Assembly: GCA_029204225.1 (NCBI GenBank)
Contig: CM055100.1
Span: 29,340,649-29,404,648 of the forward strand
Origin: Diphasiastrum complanatum
Lineage: Eukaryota > Streptophyta > Lycopodiopsida > Lycopodiales > Lycopodiaceae
Reading direction: 5' to 3'
Length of the DNA: 64,000 nucleotides
In this document: one piece after another, positions 1 through 10,938 of the stretch
Numbering within the stretch: the stretch's first letter is position 1
Layout of the letters: each line of letters opens with the position of its first letter
Position numbers and translations under genes: made by a program
The notes under the pieces: generated by a model
What the model was told of the DNA's origin: nothing
The model's input: only the letters and a program-made list of their open reading frames with translations
Database searches by the model: none

Positions 1-348
1 GGACTTTTAGTTCATTGACGGATATTAATAGTATGTGTTTTGTGATCATAAGATTTAAGATCTTTTTTGTTTGTGATGTAGGTTTGGATATGAAAAATGA
101 AAAATAAGCTTTCATTGCAAAGGATTCGAAGATCAAGTGCATGCAAAAGGAAAAGCAAAGATTGCAAAACAATGGAGATACAATAGTAAAGGTAAATTCA
201 CATTTATTTTGATTCATTTGATATTTAGTTGATAACTTAATGTGTTATCTATTGATGCATTATATTGTGAATTCCATTACTTTCCATTGTGCTTTCCATT
301 ACTTTCTATTGTGCATTCTAGCATGCAAATCATGTGCCAAAATAAATA

Positions 349-497
349 CATTGCATTGAATCATCAATGGATACATTTGCATTGCATAGATGTGCATTAA
401 ATAGACTATACATTGCATTGAATACATCAATAGATACATTTGCAATCAATAGATGTGCATTCAATAGACTATACATTTGCATTCATGAATTAAAAAA
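349..497. repeat. AT-rich tandem repeat, period 63 bp, about 2.3 units
   Basis: Two near-identical 63-bp units begin at 371 and 434, each starting ATACATTTGC and containing TGTGCATT followed by ATAGACTATACATT; a partial unit precedes them. Just upstream (273-320) a shorter TTTCCATTAC motif is also reiterated. A 62-codon reading frame through this repeat is a by-product of the repeat and is not called as a gene. Confidence 0.75.
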
Positions 498-1090
498 TAT
501 ATGCATTCAATATTTTTGTAAGAATGATGTGATGCCAAAACATTATATTGATTGATTTAAAAAAAAGTACATTGGTAAGAGACTAAATTCTCTCTTCCTA
601 CATTGCCTTCTACAAGGCCTTACATTTGATTTAAAAACCTCTACTCATCATCACTACCTCCCTCCTTGCCTCCTTCATCTTGTAGGTGTACATTGGTGTC
701 CACATCTAAACTACCCTTCGCTCTCATTCACGTACTCTTCCACGTTCTCTTCCACATTTTCCACATTTTCTTCCACATCACGAACACTTAAAGTTGTAGA
801 GCCTCTCTACAAAATAGAATCAAAGATTTAATTAAATTGAGATTAAACTTACTTGTAAACCACAAAGTAAACAATCACAAAACAATAAAGGTTAAGAGTT
901 TACGATTGGAAACAATCCATGGGGTTCCATAAAAGCCTTAAGGCCGGCATATCCATGATCGTAACCTTGCTTGTACCAAAATCACTAAGCTACATTCAAC
1001 AAAAAAACATAGTTTAGCAATACAACATAGTTTAGCAATAAAAAACATTAACAATCTCACTACAAAAAAAGAATCATACCAAAAACTATT
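349..1090. other. Repeat followed by sequence with no gene recognised
   Basis: Apart from the tandem repeat, bases 500-900 hold pyrimidine-rich sequence (CTCTTCCAC and CCTCC runs) with no convincing reading frame. A short minus-strand frame around 900-985 might be a downstream exon of the transposase-like pseudogene that starts at 1827, because a GTAAGT donor lies at 1098-1093, but upstream stops in that frame make the link weak. Confidence 0.3.
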
Positions 1091-1098
1091 GCACTTAC

Positions 1099-1827
1099 AA
1101 ATTGGGCCTCTAGATTGCCCCTTCCTCCCGATCCTAAGTGACTTTGGCCATGTTTTAAAAGCTTCTTGGCGGCGGCCCTCCATTGTTGTTCATACTTTTG
1201 GGGATTGTTTTGCAACAATTCCCCTTTCACCTTCCTCCAATCCCTTTTGGAGCACCATCTAGGCTTCGTGGGAGCTTGAGGTTTGTGCATAAGTGAGCCT
1301 AGAGAGAGGCATTCCTCATCATAATCTATGCAACAAAGGTTGGGATTCCTCACGGCTCTTCTCATCAATTGCCTTTTGTTTCAAATCCAAAGGCACATTG
1401 TATTCAAGGCCCAAGTCCTACTAAAAGCATTCGATTGAGGGAATTCAGAATATAAAGTCTCTATTATTTTATTTTTGTCTTCAAGCGATTGGGAGGACCA
1501 ATCGATCATGTAATCTTTACCAAAATATAAAGCAACTAAATCACACAAACGGGCATGAACTACATTGCCATGCGTATTTTTTATAACTCCACCACGTGAA
1601 TTAAGATCATAATACACACTACACGATTCTTGGGAAGGGGCATCTTCGGAAGCTCTTCTCTCGGATGATTCACCTAAAGAAGATAACACAAGATTTTTGA
1701 TTCTATCTCTTTGTTGAGGAGATAGATTCTCAAACCACTCTTGATTATATTCTTCGGGCTCCTCACGAGCTCTTCTCCTAGATGGTCTCCCACTTGACCT
1801 TCCACTTGACCTACCACTTGAAGACAT
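1099..1827 (-). pseudogene. Ptta/En-Spm type transposase-like exon with one in-frame stop
   Basis: One minus-strand reading frame runs from the ATG at 1827 to a strong splice donor (GTAAGT) at 1098, broken by a single TGA at 1383-1381. The N-terminus is Ser/Arg/Gly-rich (SSGRSSGRPSRR), followed by EEYNQEWFENLSPQQRDRI, a segment ending FSRTWALNTMCLWI, then after the stop NKRQLMRRAVRNPN and WRKVKGELLQNNPQKYEQQW. The run of a W-x-x-L-S-P segment, a basic linker and a later KYEQQWRAAAKK...HGQSHLGSGGRGN stretch resembles proteins annotated as plant Ptta/En-Spm transposases (seen in CACTA elements). It could instead be another transposon-associated protein with the same architecture. The single stop and intact flanking frame suggest recent loss. 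Confidence 0.5.
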
Positions 1828-2155
1828 TGTATCAAAGAAAAACTTTAAAAGTTAGAAAGTAGTGGAGAATGGGAGTGAAAGAGTATTGAAGACTTTTAGA
1901 TTAGAAGAGTAAGCAATGACAAGAAAGCAATAGATTAATAGTAAGCAAGAACAAACAAAATCAATAGAGAAAGCAATAGCAAGAGCAAGATCACTAGCAA
2001 TGAAGAGCAACCAAAAGCAACCAAACAAGCAAGCAAGATCTATAGAGCAATAGCAAGCAAGAGCACTAAACACTAGACTAGAAAACCTATAAAACTTGAA
2101 AGCAAAAGAAGAGGAGCAAGAATGCTCTCAAAAATGCTATTTTTTTGGCATTCAA

Positions 2156-2242
2156 GTTTCGCGTGGATTATCCACGCAAAAGTTATCCACGCATGGATAA
2201 TCCACGCGATATCCATGCGTGGATGTTCCACGCGGGGTTTTT
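2156..2242. repeat. Array of GCGTGGAT / ATCCACGC inverted motifs
   Basis: In under 90 bp the 8-mer GCGTGGAT or its complement ATCCACGC, with one-base variants such as TTCCACGC, occurs about seven times in alternating orientation. One pair forms the perfect palindrome GCGTGGATTATCCACGC less one central base. Such clusters resemble subterminal repeats that bind transposase in CACTA elements, and a transposase-like exon lies 330 bp away. Alternatively this is a hairpin of its own. Confidence 0.6.
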
Positions 2243-2349
2243 TCTCTCTTGGCACGTGAGAGGGTCCCCCACATGGGCTTGCATGCTTCAAATGTCATTC
2301 AATATTCTCATAATCTTTTCTAGATTTTATGAGAATATTTTACTGTAGG

Positions 2350-4094
2350 ATTTTACGTAAAATATATTTTCTAATATGATGGAATATAAAAAAATCAATT
2401 CAAAGATCATTATGGTAGTATTTAATTGTTAAGACTAGTTTTACATTGTTATATATTTTATTTTTCTTGAGATTTGACATACAAGACAAAATCATGAGAT
2501 AAGAAATAGTACATATTATTATTAAACAAGTAATTTGACAAGTTTTTTAAGATTTTATGACATAATATTATGTCAAATCGGTGATGTCATAAAACATTTA
2601 GTTTATTAATAATCTAGGTGTCATAGATTTGATATAATTTGATGACATAATTATATGGTCAAATAGAAAAATTTTGGTTTTGTCATGTGGCCTCTTAAAT
2701 GGTTGCATGGGGTGTGTGTGACCTCCTATATAACCTTATATGAAATCATAGTAATTAGTTGAAATATCATTTAGCATTGTAATAAAGATGTTGATCAATG
2801 GTGTGCTATCTAGTATATGATTTCTTGCATACAAAGCAACCATAGATAAAAAGGGTGAATGCATATTGCTCATCATGAGATACCATGGCACACTAGGCCA
2901 ATCCAAAGAGATTTATTTTTAACTAACTCGAGCCAAGTATTAATTAATCAAATGAGTGATTGAGTGGGCAATGAATCAATTGAATATATGACTGATTGTT
3001 TGATTTTGATCATTCCACCTTGAAAGAAAGATTGAGTGAGATCATCTCTCATCTTAGACAAGAGTTCAAACTGAGAGCTTCAAACATTGACTACTATGTG
3101 GTCTTTAAATTAGTTGAGATAGGCTTGCACGCACTATCTACTAATGTCTAACATTTGTCACTATGAACCTCATTTTGATTGCTCGTCATGTGTTGCCCCA
3201 CCCAAGCAATTTTCTTCATATCAATGTTACGAGAATATTAGATTCACATTAAGCATAAGTAGAATATACATGGATTAGATGTTGGCATGTCTTTAACAAA
3301 TTTTATTATATTCGTTCAGTACATACGGTCTCATAATGATTACTTATGATGTGGTATAGAGTAGCTGGCTACAGTGTGTATATGTCATCGACGATGTCAT
3401 CATCATCAGATAGCGATTCATCTCGTGATCGCAACAGCAGGTATATATTGTTATTGATATTGACATCAATTGCACTTTACTTGTTATTTGAATATATAAT
3501 TTTTCTTGCAAATTTATTCTTATAATGACATTTGATTGGAATTATGAATTCTAGGAAAATTATCGTACCTCCACGTGATTTAGAGAAGAAAAAAGAATTG
3601 AGCTCTATCACAAAAAAAAGGAGCAAGCAAGACTAAAGTACAATGAACAACTATTGACAAGTTCATCTTCAAGCTCTTCCATCAATCGACATAGACCGTC
3701 TATTGATCCATCACATGTATGTATATTGATTTATGTCATAATTTTTTTATTTGTAATAGTCATGTACTCCGATTTGCTCTTTGGATATAGTATATTGCTC
3801 TTTGGAAAGCCAAGACACCACTCCATCACAAATGAAGGTTGAAAATGCACTAAATGTACAAAGACTATTTTGTCAATTTTTGTCACATGTTACAATTCGT
3901 CACATGTTAGAATTTGTCAATTTTCACTTGAATGACACTAAAAGAATTTGTGCAATTTGCAATTGGATTATTGTCAACCAGAATATAATGAGAGGATACC
4001 ATGTAGATGCACACAATGCAAAGGCCTTAGGATTTGGACAAGGAGGATTGTCAACGACCCTTATGACACTTCAAGTATGTGAAGGTTATTAAAA
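2350..4094. other. AT-rich stretch without a recognised gene
   Basis: No reading frame here resembles a known family. Two possible small plus-strand exons can be drawn: 3381-3440 (starting MSSTMSSSSDSDSSRDRN, followed by GTATAT) and 3555-3636 (after a TTCTAG acceptor, RKIIVPPRDLEKKK, ending at TAA). They keep phase across the intron, so a small spliced transcript is possible, but nothing identifies it. A frame at 3781-4092 contains GFGQGGLSTTLMTLQV and is not recognised. Confidence 0.3.
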
Positions 4095-4809
4095 TATTAT
4101 CTTCCTATCTTGAGTTTGGGGTCATGTCCATGGTGATTTCCACTAAAATTCATGCTGTACATAAAAGGAGTGTGAATTGAGCACATATCCTTCTAGTGTA
4201 TAGCTCGGATTTGAGTTAGATAGGTTCAATTATTATGACATGCAGATGTTTAGATAGCATACAAAGTCTTACTGTATGCATGCAAGCCACATGCAATCAG
4301 TGCATGCAACATGCAAAGTAGTTTCAGTGATCTACACATGTCTAGGCAGTTTTATAAATTGACATGCTATACATGCAACATCCATGCATGCTGTTACACA
4401 TGTGGATCTCTGGTAGGTGAATTAGTTCAGTTAAGTGGACTTTCCATGCAACTCCACTGTAGGAATTTGAGTCTCTCTCATGTAGGGAAAGCTGGGCATC
4501 TTTTGCCACATTGTGAATATTGAGATTTTGGTGTTTTGGACTCATTCTCTCTCTACCCAAGTTTTCTATGCTTGATTTTCTCTCTCTACCTGAGAGTAGC
4601 CTCTTTTTCCCATACTGAACACTTAGAATTATTTTTGACATTCATATCTCATAGTGAAGAGTTAGATTTTTCCATTGGATGTATGCCATTGTGCTCTTGC
4701 CTTAGATTTTTCAAGCATACTGTTTTTTGATCAATCTTAAGCAATCACAACACCTCAGTAAGGTCCTGTAGGGCGTGTGGTGAAGCTCACACGTGCTAAA
4801 AACTTCACA
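4095..4809 (+). mobile_element. Copia 5' LTR (left edge approximate)
   Basis: The sequence ends CTTCACA directly before a primer-binding site, which fixes the right edge at 4809. The left edge is approximate. It is related to a stretch at 30.6-31.3 kb: both contain GTGAATTGAGCACAT, a block rich in CATGCATGCAACATGCAA, and CTACACATGTCTA, then TTCTCTCTCTAC repeats. The pair of TTCTCTCTCTAC motifs at 4544-4556 and 4577-4589 recurs at 33.8 kb and lies in what should be the transcribed leader. The second motif can pair as CTCTC-TACCT-GAGAG. Confidence 0.6.
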
Positions 4810-4821
4810 TGGTATCAGAGC
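4810..4821 (+). promoter_or_regulatory. Primer-binding site, initiator tRNA-Met type
   Basis: TGGTATCAGAGC immediately follows the LTR end ...CTTCACA. This is the standard plant copia minus-strand primer site, complementary to the 3' end of initiator tRNA-Met. It marks the start of the internal region of the element whose gag begins at 5584. Confidence 0.85.
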
Positions 4822-5583
4822 TTCATGCTTTGAAGAGATGAGGGTGTATACATCAGATCTTCAGTGTTTTTGCTTGCAGGAACTCAGATTTTGGAGAGAG
4901 ATTCAAACTCGCTGAGAAACAAGCAATCTGTGGATCATAAGTGGATCAAATCAAGGCTGATCTGATCCAGCGGAGCTCTGTACGGACAGAGAGCTCACAC
5001 GTGTGAAATTAGCCCTCATTAATGAGTGCTACTTCTCAAGGAATGATCCAAATTTGATGTTCTATAGCTTGTTGGATAGGTATTGAAGAGTAGAATGTGT
5101 TGCTCTTGTTTCTAAATCAATTTGATCTGTTTTTAGAAGAGTTTTAGGCAATCAGAGAGTTTGAGAGGGTATCAACTTGTGAGATATGCCAAACTGAGCA
5201 CACATCTGTCTTTTTCACCATTTTCATCAATTTTCACTATCAATCAAGTAGAATTGGATAAAAGTGAGTGTTCTAAGGTCTTAGACTTTTCATTTCACAC
5301 ATATTACTATGTTTGAGTTGAAATTGAAATTTCTAGAGAGTTTATTAGTACTTTGAAACTCGTGGGAGAGATAGACTTCTTGCTTGCATGTGCTTCTTCT
5401 TTTGTGACTGAAGCAAGATCCAAATTCAAGATAGATTGATTTTCTATATTGAGAATTTGTTCTCACATCTATTGCTAGATTTCATAGGGTGGATCAACAT
5501 CTGTGTTAGATCCTAGATTGAGATAGCAAGCAACATCCTTTCAACTCCATTTTTTATCATTACTAGAATTTCTCACCAAGAAG

Positions 5584-7497
5584 ATGTCTTCATCTGGTTC
5601 ACATTTCTTAGAGCACAGTGAGAGATTAACATCTTCCAATTATGCAATGTGGAAGATCAGAATGGAATCATTATTGATTCTACATGATGTAATGGATATT
5701 GTGAGTGGAGCTGAAGAAGAACCTGCTGCACCTAATGAAGCTACAACATTCCACAAAAGAACCAGAATTGCCCTTCATTTTATAGAAATGAATGTTATTA
5801 ATGAAGTGTTAAGAGAGATCAGTACATGCACCACTGCCAAGGAAGCTTGGGATACTCTAAAACAATCTATAAAATCAAAAATACTTCTAGATTACTTACA
5901 CTTAGAAACCAAATATTTCTAAGTTATCAGAGAGTAGATGAGAGTGCTTCATCATATGTCATGAGAGTTAAGGATCTTCATCAAGAGTTAGCTGGTATTA
6001 GTGATGCTCTTAAGAACACTGAACTTGTTCAAGTAGTCCTAAATGGACTTAGAGATGAGTATGACAATATTGTGCAGACTTATGCTATCAGGGAGGATCT
6101 TCCATCCTTGGAGACACTACAAGGTGTTCTCATTGCTGAAGCAGGAGAACAAGATGCTGAGGATCAACAGACTTTCATTGAAAGATGGTGGAGATGACAA
6201 AGCACTCTTCATCAGAGACAAGTCAAGAGGCAAGGAAAAAGGACAACAACACTTCAAGAAGGACAAAGCCAAAGAAGGTGGTGAGGATCAGTCCTCACAA
6301 GCTGCAACATCCAGTGACAAGAAGAAGTTGTCAAAGATCAAGTGTTTTTTCTGTGGCAAGAAAGGACACTATGCATCAAATTGTTTCAAGAAGAAGAACC
6401 AATCTGAACAAGCTAACCTTACTAATGAGGATGAGTGTGAGGGTGTAGAGAGTGAAAGAGAGGATTCATTAATGATGTCTACTTTTTCATCTTTTCCTTT
6501 TAAGAATGAAGAAGTCTGGTGGATAGATAGTGGTGCTAGTTCCCATAGTCTAGTTCTAGGAACTCTTTCACTAATCTCATGCCATATCTAGGTGCAAAAA
6601 GGTCAATCTATACTACTAATGATGTAAAGTGTAGAATTGAAGGAATAGGAAGCATTCCATTGCATGCATCATCATCAAAATCTTTTTGCTTACATGGTGT
6701 ATTGTATGTACCTAGATTGACCAAGAATCTCATTAGTGTAGGACAGTTGTTTGATAGTGGATTGGATGTCAAGTTTCAAGTTGACAAGTGTATAATCTCA
6801 AGAGAAAATGAAGTTATTGCTAGAGGATCTAGAATTGGTAAGTTGTACAAACTAGATTCTAGGGAGAGTGCTAACATTTCAGATATTGCTTATGAGACCA
6901 AGGTTCTACAGGAGGATCTGTGGCACAAGAGATTGGGTCATCCCAATTTCAAAGCCAGGAAACTATGGTCAAAGAAGGAAAAGTTGTTGGGCTACCAAAG
7001 ACACTGTCAAAGGAGCTTCTACCTTGTGAAGCTTGTGTGCTGGCAAAGTCACACAGAAGGCCTTTTCCTAGATCAAGTATCAAGACAAAGCAACCATTTG
7101 AACTTGTACACTCTGATGTTCATTTCTCATCAACTAAGAGCAAAGGAGGAGCCAACTACTTTGTCTCTTTTGTAGATGATTATACAAGATATTCTTGGAT
7201 CTATATGTTGTCTTCAAAAGCCATGGTTTATTATGTTTTTCTTACTTTCAAAGCTTATGTAGAGAAGCAGTTTCCTTTCAAATTAAAAGCTTTAAGAAGT
7301 GATAGTGGAGAAGAGTACACTTCCAATAAGTTTAAAGACTTTTGTGAGAGAGAGAGTATTCAAAGAGAGTTTTCTTGTTCATATGCTCCTCAGCAAAATG
7401 GAGTTGCTGAGAGAAAATATAGAACTTTGTGTGAATGTGCAAAAGCCATTAGGCTAGAAGCTTCTCTGCCTAAAGAATTTTGGGGAGAGGCATTGCG
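5584..7497 (+). pseudogene. Ty1/copia gag-protease-integrase, frameshifted and 3'-truncated
   Basis: Gag starts at 5584 (SNYAMWKIRMESLL, the UBN2-type copia gag) and continues through EAWDTLKQ and YVMRVKDLHQELAGI in a second frame. A CCHC zinc knuckle, CFFCGKKGHYASNC, lies near 6347-6390. The aspartic protease active site is WWIDSGASSHS at about 6519-6551. The gag-pre-integrase block WHKRLGHPNFK is near 6920, and the integrase core (VHSDVHF, FVDDYTRYSW, SDSGEEYTS, PQQNGVAERK) runs 7100-7497. At least four frameshifts separate these parts (near 5900, 6190, 6555 and 6970). The copy stops abruptly at 7497 in the integrase segment GEALR, where an oppositely oriented copia LTR fragment begins, so reverse transcriptase and RNase H are missing. 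Confidence 0.92.
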
Positions 7498-7895
7498 TTG
7501 ATTTTTCGGTTGCCTTCTATTTGGTGGTGTTTCTTTGGTCTTCGTTTATAACTGTAACGTTGACCCTTGCGGTGCATTGTTGTTGCGGTCAGTTTACTTC
7601 GACTTCATAATGGACCATATGCAGGACTTTACGGTTGTCTGCGGTGCGTTTGTTGAAACCGTTTGCAGGAGTCTGTGATTGCTTTCGGTGGCCTTCATTG
7701 AAATTGTATGCATAAGCATTGTGGTCGATTGCGGTTTCTGTCTGTTGGAAGTTTTTGTGTATTTCTACAGAGATAGTCTGCTGGCCTTTTATGAGTATTT
7801 TTGCAGGTAAGCCTGTTGGTCGTTTATGTGTATTTTTGTAGGTACTAGATCATGAACTATAAATGTTTTGTAGGTAGAAACATCATGTTTTTTCA
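7498..7895 (-). mobile_element. Copia 3' LTR fragment, minus strand
   Basis: On the minus strand a polypurine tract, TTTGAGAGGGAGC, is followed at 7895 by TGAAAAAACATG, the start of a 3' LTR. The LTR is cut at 7498 by the plus-strand copia integrase. Within it AAATACACATAAACGACC and close variants recur about every 40 bp. It belongs with the RNase H and RT that lie to its right. Confidence 0.65.
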
Positions 7896-9330
7896 GCTCC
7901 CTCTCAAAGCATGGTAGTCTTATGATTTCTAGGCTAGCTCTCTCTGTCTTTCAAACAATTCCTTGTCTAGGGGTTTAGTGAATATATCAGCAACCATCTG
8001 TTTGGTCGGCATGAACATAGTTTTCAGCTGGTCTTTCTCAACTATCTCTCTGATCAAGTGGTACTTGATTGCAATGTGCTTCATTCTTAAATGAAACACA
8101 AGGTCCTTTGTCAGGTGTATGGCAGAGGTGTTGTCCATGTAGACGATCAATGGCTCATTGGTGCTTTATCCCAGTTCATCAAAGAACTGTTTGAGCCATG
8201 TCAGTTCGTTGGCCATCTTCGTGGCAGCGACATATTCAACTTCACAAGATGATTGTTTGCTTCTTGCTTACCCATATAACAATGGCATTTGCTACTATGG
8301 TGCATCCTCCTAAAACACTCTTACAATCATTCTTCAATGATGCCCAACTTGTGTCACCATATCTTCCAGTGTGTTGGTCCTGAATTGATGTTGAACTGAC
8401 TCAATCTGAATATTGCTTATGCAATATTGGGTCTAGTGTTGTCTGCCAAATATACTAAAGAACCTGTCAGCCTTTTGTAGGGCTTGTTGAACATTGCTTC
8501 GCTCTCTTTGTCATTTTTCAGACAGTCTGCGTTGGTTAGTCTTGTGCCTATGACAAAAAGTGTTGACTCCTTTACATTCAGTCATCTGAAAGTCATCAAG
8601 GATACTTTGAGTATACCTCGACTGGTGTAAATATAGTCTGCCATTCTCAAAGTCTCGATTGATTTCCAGTCCTAGGTAGCATCGTGGTTTACCCAGGTCT
8701 GATATCTCAAAGTGTTTGGAGATATCCTGCATTTCACTTGTGCAATTCGGTCATCGTTTCTTAATAGGATGAGTGTGTGGTCTACATAGACACCTATAAT
8801 GATGATCTCTCCATGCACAACCTTTACATAGACATTATAGTCCGTTATAAAAGGTTGGAAGCCTAACGATCTTAAAGCATGATCCTTCTTCTTATATCAT
8901 TGTCTGGCGGACTGTTTCAGTCCATAGATGCTCTTGTGCATCCTGCAAGCGTAATTAAAGAATGGTTTACATGTAAAACCTGGTGGCTGATCCATATAAA
9001 GTTCCTCTTCAAGTTCTCCATGTAGGAAAGTAGTCTTCTCATCCACAATGTGGATCTTCAGGTTGTATGCTGCTGCATATGCGATTAATAAGCATACAAA
9101 AGTATGCTTTACAACTAGAGAAAAGATTTCGGTGTAGTCAATGCCATATTTTTGAAACCTTTGGCTACCAACTGTGCTTTGTATCTTGATACCCTATTTC
9201 CATGGAGTGATATTCTTGCTCCATTGCTTGTATTCATTTGTCCTTCTCTGGATTGTCGATTGCTTTTCCATAGCTTTGTGGTTCACCTCCAAATCTCTTG
9301 ACAGAAATATTCACCCACCTTAAATTAGAT
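7896..9330 (-). pseudogene. Ty1/copia reverse transcriptase-RNase H, minus strand, decayed
   Basis: Reading the minus strand from 9330 down: copia RT fragments near 8740-9300, with YVDHTLILL standing for the catalytic YVDD block (one Asp replaced by His); then DLGKPRCYLGLEINRD at about 8700, SRYTQSILDDFQM, then RNase H with SSCEVEYVAATKMANELTWL near 8190-8250, and MDNTSAIHLTKDLVFH...KYHLIREIVEKDQL at 8150-8020, ending in DIFTKPLDKELFERQ. Many stops and frameshifts are present. The 3' end joins a proper polypurine tract and LTR start at 7895, so this is a real element end. The 5' part (gag to integrase) is absent. Confidence 0.88.
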
Positions 9331-9640
9331 AAATCTAGAGTGGATGTACAATCTAAGAGCTCAGTGAAGGTTTCTGGTACTGTATAGGCCAAATCTGACC
9401 AAAACAGTGATTTTCTAAGTCGTTTTCCATCAAAAAAATTATTGTGCTTCCTTTTTCCTATGTTGATGACTTTCTAACTTTTGCTCATCAGTCTTTTCTT
9501 ATTTCTTGCTTTACTTTTTTTTTTCTTTGTCTTTTTCCAAAAATCTCAACAAATTAAGTACTGAAAACAAAAAATTGAAAAACAATGAAAAAAATTTTAA
9601 AAAAATATTGAGATCAGGCTTGCTGAACTGGTGGAGCAGG
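9331..9640. other. Junction sequence, A/T homopolymer-rich, no gene
   Basis: Between the copia RT end and a gypsy integrase there is low-complexity sequence, including TTTTTTTTTC and AAAAAAATTTTAAAAAAATATTG runs near 9510-9610. Nothing coding is recognised. Confidence 0.4.
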
Positions 9641-10227
9641 CTGTCAAAACTTGTGTAATTGGCTGCCATTCACCGAAGTATCAAATCGTTGTCCATCCAA
9701 GTGCTCCAGAATTACTGCGCCATAGTTCAAGACTTCCTTCACTTTATACGGGCCTTCATCGGTAAACGTCAACTTTCCCTTAATCAGCTTGGTTTTGTAC
9801 ATCAATGCCAGATCTCCTAGTTTCAGATCTTTTTTGTGTAATCAACGATTGTGCCATGCCTTGCGGTGTGCTTTCTCTGCTGCTAAGGCATGAACTGCCA
9901 TCAATTAGGTTTCACATAATTTGTGCAACACTTCATGACGGAGTTGTAAAGACTTATGATTATTTAATCGTTTTGTTGCTACTATGCGTAAGGATGGGAT
10001 TAAAAATTCAATCGGCATGACAACATTTTGACCATAAACCAATTGAAAAGGTGTTTGATTTGTACGGTTCTGAATGCCCATAATGCTGCATACAATTTAT
10101 GTTCCCAATCAGACCGTCTCGCTTCAACTGTCTTTGTCATAATGGTGCAGAGAATCTTATTGGAAGATTCAGCTTGGCCATTCCCTCTGGGATAGTAGGG
10201 AGTACTGAATCTATGTATAACAAGCAA
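9640..10227 (-). pseudogene. Ty3/gypsy integrase C-terminal part, minus strand
   Basis: On the minus strand STPYYPRGNGQAESSNKIL (about 10205-10150) is the conserved end of a gypsy integrase core (YxPxxNGQxE), followed by WEHKLYAALWAFRT. Further down (9840-9650) frames read KKDLKLGDLALMYK and GPYKVKEVLNYGAVIL, typical of the integrase C-terminal region that follows the core. Upstream catalytic residues and RT are missing. One or more frameshifts lie between the two blocks. Confidence 0.85.
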
Positions 10228-10551
10228 GTATATGGCTTGAATTCAAATGCTTGTTCTTTAGAGGAGCAACACATGCAAGGAGACAACATCTCAAGGGCAA
10301 ATTGTGCATACATTGATGGACATCCAGATGTGCATGGAAACATTGCTGCATATATAAATAGTTCCATTGGCCACCCTCTATTGATGAATTGTGATTTTGA
10401 AGAATGCACCAATGGAAAAGAAGAATATTTTACTAGGAATGTAAAGGGCACTTATGTAATGGTCTGTGCCACTAGATCTATCAAGTTTGGGAATTGTTCA
10501 TCAAGTATAGTTTCAGCCATCCTCTACCCAAATGTTTGCAAAAGACAATAA
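10222..10551 (+). pseudogene. SET-domain-like C-terminal fragment
   Basis: The plus frame contains YIDGHPDVHGNIAAYINSS, then GHPLLMNCDFEE and TYVMVCATRSIKFGN, ending at TAA 10551. The order of a glycine-led AAYINSS block, an NC block followed by acidic residues, and an ATRSIKFG block matches the end of SET-type methyltransferase domains as they appear in some plant and algal transposon-associated genes (GYINSS ... N[AC] ... I..GEEL). The final GEEL-DY core is not preserved here (GNCSS follows). The left edge abuts the antisense gypsy integrase, so the fragment was cut or captured. It may instead be a remnant of a host gene. Confidence 0.4.
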
Positions 10552-10938
10552 GTCAAATGTGAAGATATAAATTTTGTTGATATGTAGAGATGTATAATCC
10601 ATGCATCTTAATTGTATTTGGTTTGTGTCATTAAATATGTCAAATGGTAGGAGCATTATTCGTCATTTGCCTAGATGTTTACATAAGATAATAAGTGAAA
10701 GTTAATGAATGTGAAATTCATAAATATGTAAATATGTAGAAGCATGCAATTCTTTGAGTTCATTGAATGTTAACAAGCTGAAAAGACAAATCTATCTAAT
10801 AGATACATTGGTATGTTCATACTTTTTAAACTAAGAGGTAATTTATATTCATATGCAACATTTAGATCTATCAAGTATTGGGAGGAAATGTTTATCAAGC
10901 ATTGTTTCGACCTACTTCTTGTTATTTTGATATATAGG
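10552..10938. other. AT-rich sequence, no gene
   Basis: No domain is recognised. A short block near 10475 (AGATCTATCAAGTTTGGGA) has a diverged echo near 10864 (AGATCTATCAAGTATTGGGA), which suggests a local duplication. Confidence 0.3.

Noticed and set aside
1058-1071. CACTACAAAAAAAG as a CACTA transposon terminus
   Set aside because: It has the right start, but it lies at the end of an intron of the minus-strand exon, no matching inverted terminus or 3-bp duplication is seen, and A-runs are common here.
3654-4092. Plus-strand frames at 3.65-4.09 kb as a gene
   Set aside because: No domain, unusual composition and no upstream start context; more likely transposon leader or chance.
10099-10227. 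Plus-strand start of the frame at 10099 as part of the SET-like gene
   Set aside because: This part is antisense to the gypsy integrase; only the sequence after about 10222 looks like a separate protein.
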